Shown here: one piece after another, positions 63,890 through 64,000 of the stretch
Layout of the letters: the number at the start of each line of letters is the position of its first letter
Numbering within the stretch: position 1 is the stretch's first letter
Assembly: GCA_029207755.1 (NCBI GenBank)
Contig: JARCOQ010000003.1
Location: 43,110,144-43,174,143, forward strand
Length of the DNA stretch: 64,000 bases
Direction of reading: 5' to 3'
Source: Chamaea fasciata
Lineage: Eukaryota; Chordata; Aves; Passeriformes; Sylviidae
Made by a program: the position numbers and the translations under genes
Notes under the pieces: model-generated
What the model saw: the letters and a program-made list of their open reading frames with translations, nothing else
Told to the model about the DNA's origin: nothing
Databases searched by the model: none

Positions 63890-64000
63890 ACACTTGCACT
63901 CAACTAAGCCAAAAGATCTTTAATCAACCTGATAATTGGGAAAAAAATTATCCTCCCCCTGCAAGCGGAGTGTAATGGGTTAACAAACACATATTTGCCA
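63890..64000. promoter_or_regulatory. Possible conserved regulatory segment at the window end
   Basis: AT-rich sequence contains TTTAATC, GATAATTGG, AAATTATCC, GGGTTAAC and AACAAACA (forkhead-like) within about 110 bp, and is cut by the window edge. It is inferred from word content only. Confidence 0.18.

Larger units (their letters stand above)
46635..64000. other. Unique DNA without a recognised gene
   Basis: More than 17 kb hold no recognisable gene or mobile element. Open frames up to 140 codons (52360-52782 minus; 57421-57825 minus) lack recognisable domains and are overlapped by other frames. Simple-sequence patches include 48489-48522 (T-rich), 49028-49057 (two copies of ATTATTATACTAAT), 62168-62212 (T-rich) and 62240-62262 (ACTAAT repeats). 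Two possible conserved regulatory segments are listed separately. Confidence 0.5.

Overview
The window looks like a gene-poor, intergenic or intronic stretch of a bird genome. The evidence is four CR1 LINE pieces (two long, two short), avian-type solo LTRs and a class III (ERV-L-like) provirus. No tRNA, rRNA, CRISPR or bacterial-type gene organisation is visible, and I could not assign any open reading frame outside the mobile elements to a host protein. A songbird is my best guess from the LTR types (inference).

Layout. Positions 1-22058 are mostly unique, gene-free DNA. They hold a few low-complexity tracts, two short CR1 tails (about 8965-9034 and 14212-14300), one G-rich quadruplex-type tract (16166-16187) and one unassigned 345-bp ORF ending at a good splice-donor sequence (14361-14705). 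Positions 22059-30505 form a mobile-element cluster: a minus-strand solo LTR (22059-22620), then a minus-strand CR1 (22666 to about 30505) split by a 6.5-kb provirus (22787-29334). Positions 30506-46629 contain a 105-bp perfect fold-back element (31139-31243), a plus-strand CR1 with an internal deletion (about 33714-34664), a second minus-strand solo LTR (35224-35843) followed by a 42-base poly-A tract, and a third minus-strand LTR (45855-46629) whose sense 3' end resembles that of the provirus. Positions 46635-64000 hold no recognisable gene; two segments have the look of conserved regulatory DNA, which is unproven.

The main result is the provirus. It is structurally complete: two 671-bp LTRs with no indel between them, a 5-bp target duplication CACGT, an 18-base primer binding site of tRNA-Lys type, and one uninterrupted reading frame phase from about 23663 to 28552 covering gag-like, protease, reverse transcriptase, RNase H and integrase regions, with no env. 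It is nevertheless riddled with in-frame stops. Comparing the two LTRs base by base gives 24 differences. In 23 of them the 3' LTR has A where the 5' LTR has G, and 22 of those 23 lie before G or A. This is the footprint of cytidine deamination of minus-strand cDNA during reverse transcription. Editing is weak near the 5' end and heavy towards the 3' end, and it accounts for most stops (TGG to TAG/TGA/TAA) and for lost key residues such as YIDN at the polymerase box. Apart from the edits the LTRs differ at one site, so the insertion is probably young and was dead on arrival.
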